DNA of 6,335 nucleotides. Origin: Fusobacteriaceae bacterium UBA2433 (lineage in GTDB: Bacteria; Fusobacteriota; Fusobacteriia; Fusobacteriales; Fusobacteriaceae). The position numbers and the translations under genes were made by a program. Shown one piece after another: positions 5,156 through 6,335 of this stretch. Position 1 is the first letter of the stretch. Each line of letters begins with the position of its first letter. The notes under the pieces are model-generated. The model made no database searches, was not told the DNA's origin, and worked only from the letters and a program-made list of their open reading frames with translations. Location of the stretch: assembly GCA_002342785.1 (NCBI GenBank), contig DDQV01000052.1:863-7197 (forward strand), written 5' to 3'.

Positions 5156-6116
5156 TTTTATAGCTTCAGATCATTATTTAGATCAAATAGAAGATGGTTG
5201 GATTGGGCTAAATAAAATTTTAGATGAATATCAATTAGATGGGATAGAAACTATGACTGGTAGATTTTATAAACCTGAAAATATAAAAAAAGTTAAAACA
5301 ATTGGACACCATCTATTATACTTTCCATCGTGGATACATATGTGGTTAGAAGATGAGAAGGAACTAATAAAAGAATTTGAAAGTCTTGAAAAAGCAGTAG
5401 AACTTTATGGTGGATGGGGTAGACAAAGATTGATTGATTTCTATAGGGAAGAATTTTTAGATTCCATTAAGTTGAGATCTGAATATATGGTTTTTCATGT
5501 GGGACATGTAGGTTTAGATGAGGTGTTTAGCGATAACTTTAAATATGGAAATAAAGAAGTTTTAGACTATACTATAGAACTTTTAAATGAAATTTTTAAG
5601 GAAATAGATAAAGGGCCTATCTTACTTTTAGAAAATTTATGGTGGCCTGGAATGGATCTTTTTAATGAAAAAGAAATTAAAAATTTTTTAGAAAAAATTA
5701 AATATCCCAACAAAGGAATTATGTTAGATATCTCTCATTTAATATTAACAGATAAAAATATATATAATTTTAAAGATGTTGAAAATTATATAGAAAAGAT
5801 GATTTGTATCTCACCAAGTTTAAAAAAATATATTCGTGGAATTCATCTAAATGTTACATTTCCATTTCCGTATAGAGAAAATAAATTAAAAGAAAATAAA
5901 GATAAAATAAAGATAACTGAAGATAGAATAGAGAGATATAAAATCATAATGGATCACATTACAAATTTAGATTCTCATAAAATATATGATGATCTCTCTA
6001 TAAATAAAATTTTAAAAAAATTAAATATTGAATATTTAGTTTTTGAATTTAAATGGAAAAATAAAAAAGAACTACTTGAAAATTTAAACTCTCAAAATAA
6101 AGTCCTATTAATTTAA
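5139..6116 (+). CDS. Xylose isomerase-like TIM-barrel protein, function unknown
   Basis: Likely metal-dependent enzyme of the AP-endonuclease-2 / sugar phosphate isomerase-epimerase superfamily, 325 residues, no signal peptide or membrane segment. Candidate metal and catalytic residues fall at the expected strand ends: Glu37 in DGIETM (34-39), His57-His58, His120 and His123 in VFHVGHVG (118-125), Glu165 in LLLENLWWPG (162-171), Asp197 and His200 in GIMLDISH (193-200), His236 in GIHLN (234-238) and Glu303 in VFEF (301-304). The order Glu, Asp-X2-His, His, Glu is typical of the barrel. The ENLWWPG block and YGGWGRQRLIDFYRE (90-104) look like subfamily marks, but I know no characterised member. 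The gene starts inside the radical SAM gene with its own strong ribosome binding site, so the pair should be made together. DNA-repair (Nfo), sugar-isomerase and natural-product roles are all possible. Fold confident, function open. Confidence 0.85.
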   Translation: MKKLLSFIASDHYLDQIEDGWIGLNKILDEYQLDGIETMTGRFYKPENIKKVKTIGHHLLYFPSWIHMWLEDEKELIKEFESLEKAVELYGGWGRQRLIDFYREEFLDSIKLRSEYMVFHVGHVGLDEVFSDNFKYGNKEVLDYTIELLNEIFKEIDKGPILLLENLWWPGMDLFNEKEIKNFLEKIKYPNKGIMLDISHLILTDKNIYNFKDVENYIEKMICISPSLKKYIRGIHLNVTFPFPYRENKLKENKDKIKITEDRIERYKIIMDHITNLDSHKIYDDLSINKILKKLNIEYLVFEFKWKNKKELLENLNSQNKVLLI

Positions 6117-6154
6117 TTATGGATTTTATCGTATTATATTTGTTTTATATACAG

Positions 6155-6190
6155 ATGTATAGTTCCTTTGTATTTATACATAATTTTATT
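6155..6190 (+). terminator. Weak candidate terminator after the radical SAM operon
   Basis: ATGTATA (6155-6161) and TATACAT (6175-6181) form a 7-bp inverted repeat around a 13-nt loop, followed by T-rich sequence (AATTTTATTTTTT). It starts 38 nt after the TIM-barrel stop. The stem has one G-C pair and the loop is large, so it is weak, but I see nothing better in the downstream stretch. Confidence 0.3.
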
Positions 6191-6234
6191 TTTTAACGAT
6201 ACAATAAAAAATTACAGTATAAATTAAATAAAAA

Positions 6235-6251
6235 TTAGTTGGAATAACTAA
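6235..6251. repeat. Short inverted repeat near the right edge
   Basis: TTAGTT (6235-6240) and AACTAA (6246-6251) are perfect 6-bp arms around GGAAT. There is no T run after it, so it is not a terminator; a protein-binding site ahead of a downstream gene is possible. Chance occurrence in AT-rich DNA is a real alternative. Confidence 0.25.
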
Positions 6252-6292
6252 AAAATAAGAGGATTTTTTTTGATTATTAAAGGATGATTTCC

Positions 6293-6335
6293 ATGGTAGT
6301 TTTATTTATTTTTAGACCACAATACAAATCTTATT
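6293..6335 (+). CDS. Possible start of a gene cut by the window end
   Basis: An open frame from the ATG at 6293 (MVVLFIFRPQYKSY) runs to the edge, with an AAAGGA-like site about 8 nt upstream; an in-frame ATG at 6284 is closer to that site. Fourteen codons are too few to recognise a product, and an open frame this short is expected by chance. Listed only so that the edge is not overlooked. Confidence 0.18.
   Translation, partial: MVVLFIFRPQYKSY

Overview
The window is very AT-rich (by eye about 30% GC), uses AGA for arginine and A/T-ending codons, and has strong AGGAG-type ribosome binding sites, short leaders and hairpin terminators. It encodes an exported rhodanese and a lipoprotein with a lipobox. 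Together this points to an anaerobic low-GC bacterium, most likely of the Fusobacteriota (Fusobacterium, Cetobacterium, Ilyobacter, Propionigenium type). A low-GC Firmicute cannot be excluded from the sequence alone, so the taxonomic call is an inference.

Layout. Positions 14-2799 hold three minus-strand genes, read right to left. The membrane zinc protease HtpX comes first and is closed by a strong intrinsic terminator at 1930-1958. A 23S rRNA adenine methyltransferase of the RlmF family follows, with its own well-formed promoter and a TTG start. A secreted two-domain rhodanese lies 44 nt further on with no terminator between, so those two probably form one operon. At 2800-2981 a divergent intergenic region with a perfect 16-bp palindrome separates htpX from a plus-strand META/HslJ-type lipoprotein gene (2982-3437). 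That gene converges on a minus-strand histidine phosphatase gene, and both end on one long bidirectional terminator hairpin (3463-3504).

The phosphatase gene is best started at 4114, not at the upstream ATG at 4192. This opens a second divergent control region (4115-4225) whose other arm drives a two-gene plus-strand operon. That operon is a YhcC/YtqA-family radical SAM enzyme (4226-5155) overlapping by 17 nt a xylose-isomerase-like TIM-barrel protein (5139-6116). The last 219 nt hold only weak dyads and a doubtful start of a further gene.

How the genes relate. Most are ordinary housekeeping or envelope genes. htpX and the META lipoprotein gene share a control region and belong to families linked to envelope or heat stress. 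The radical SAM and TIM-barrel genes are tightly coupled, and the TIM-barrel member has no function I can assign. This pair is the least explained part of the window. I see no CRISPR array, rRNA, tRNA, insertion sequence or phage gene.
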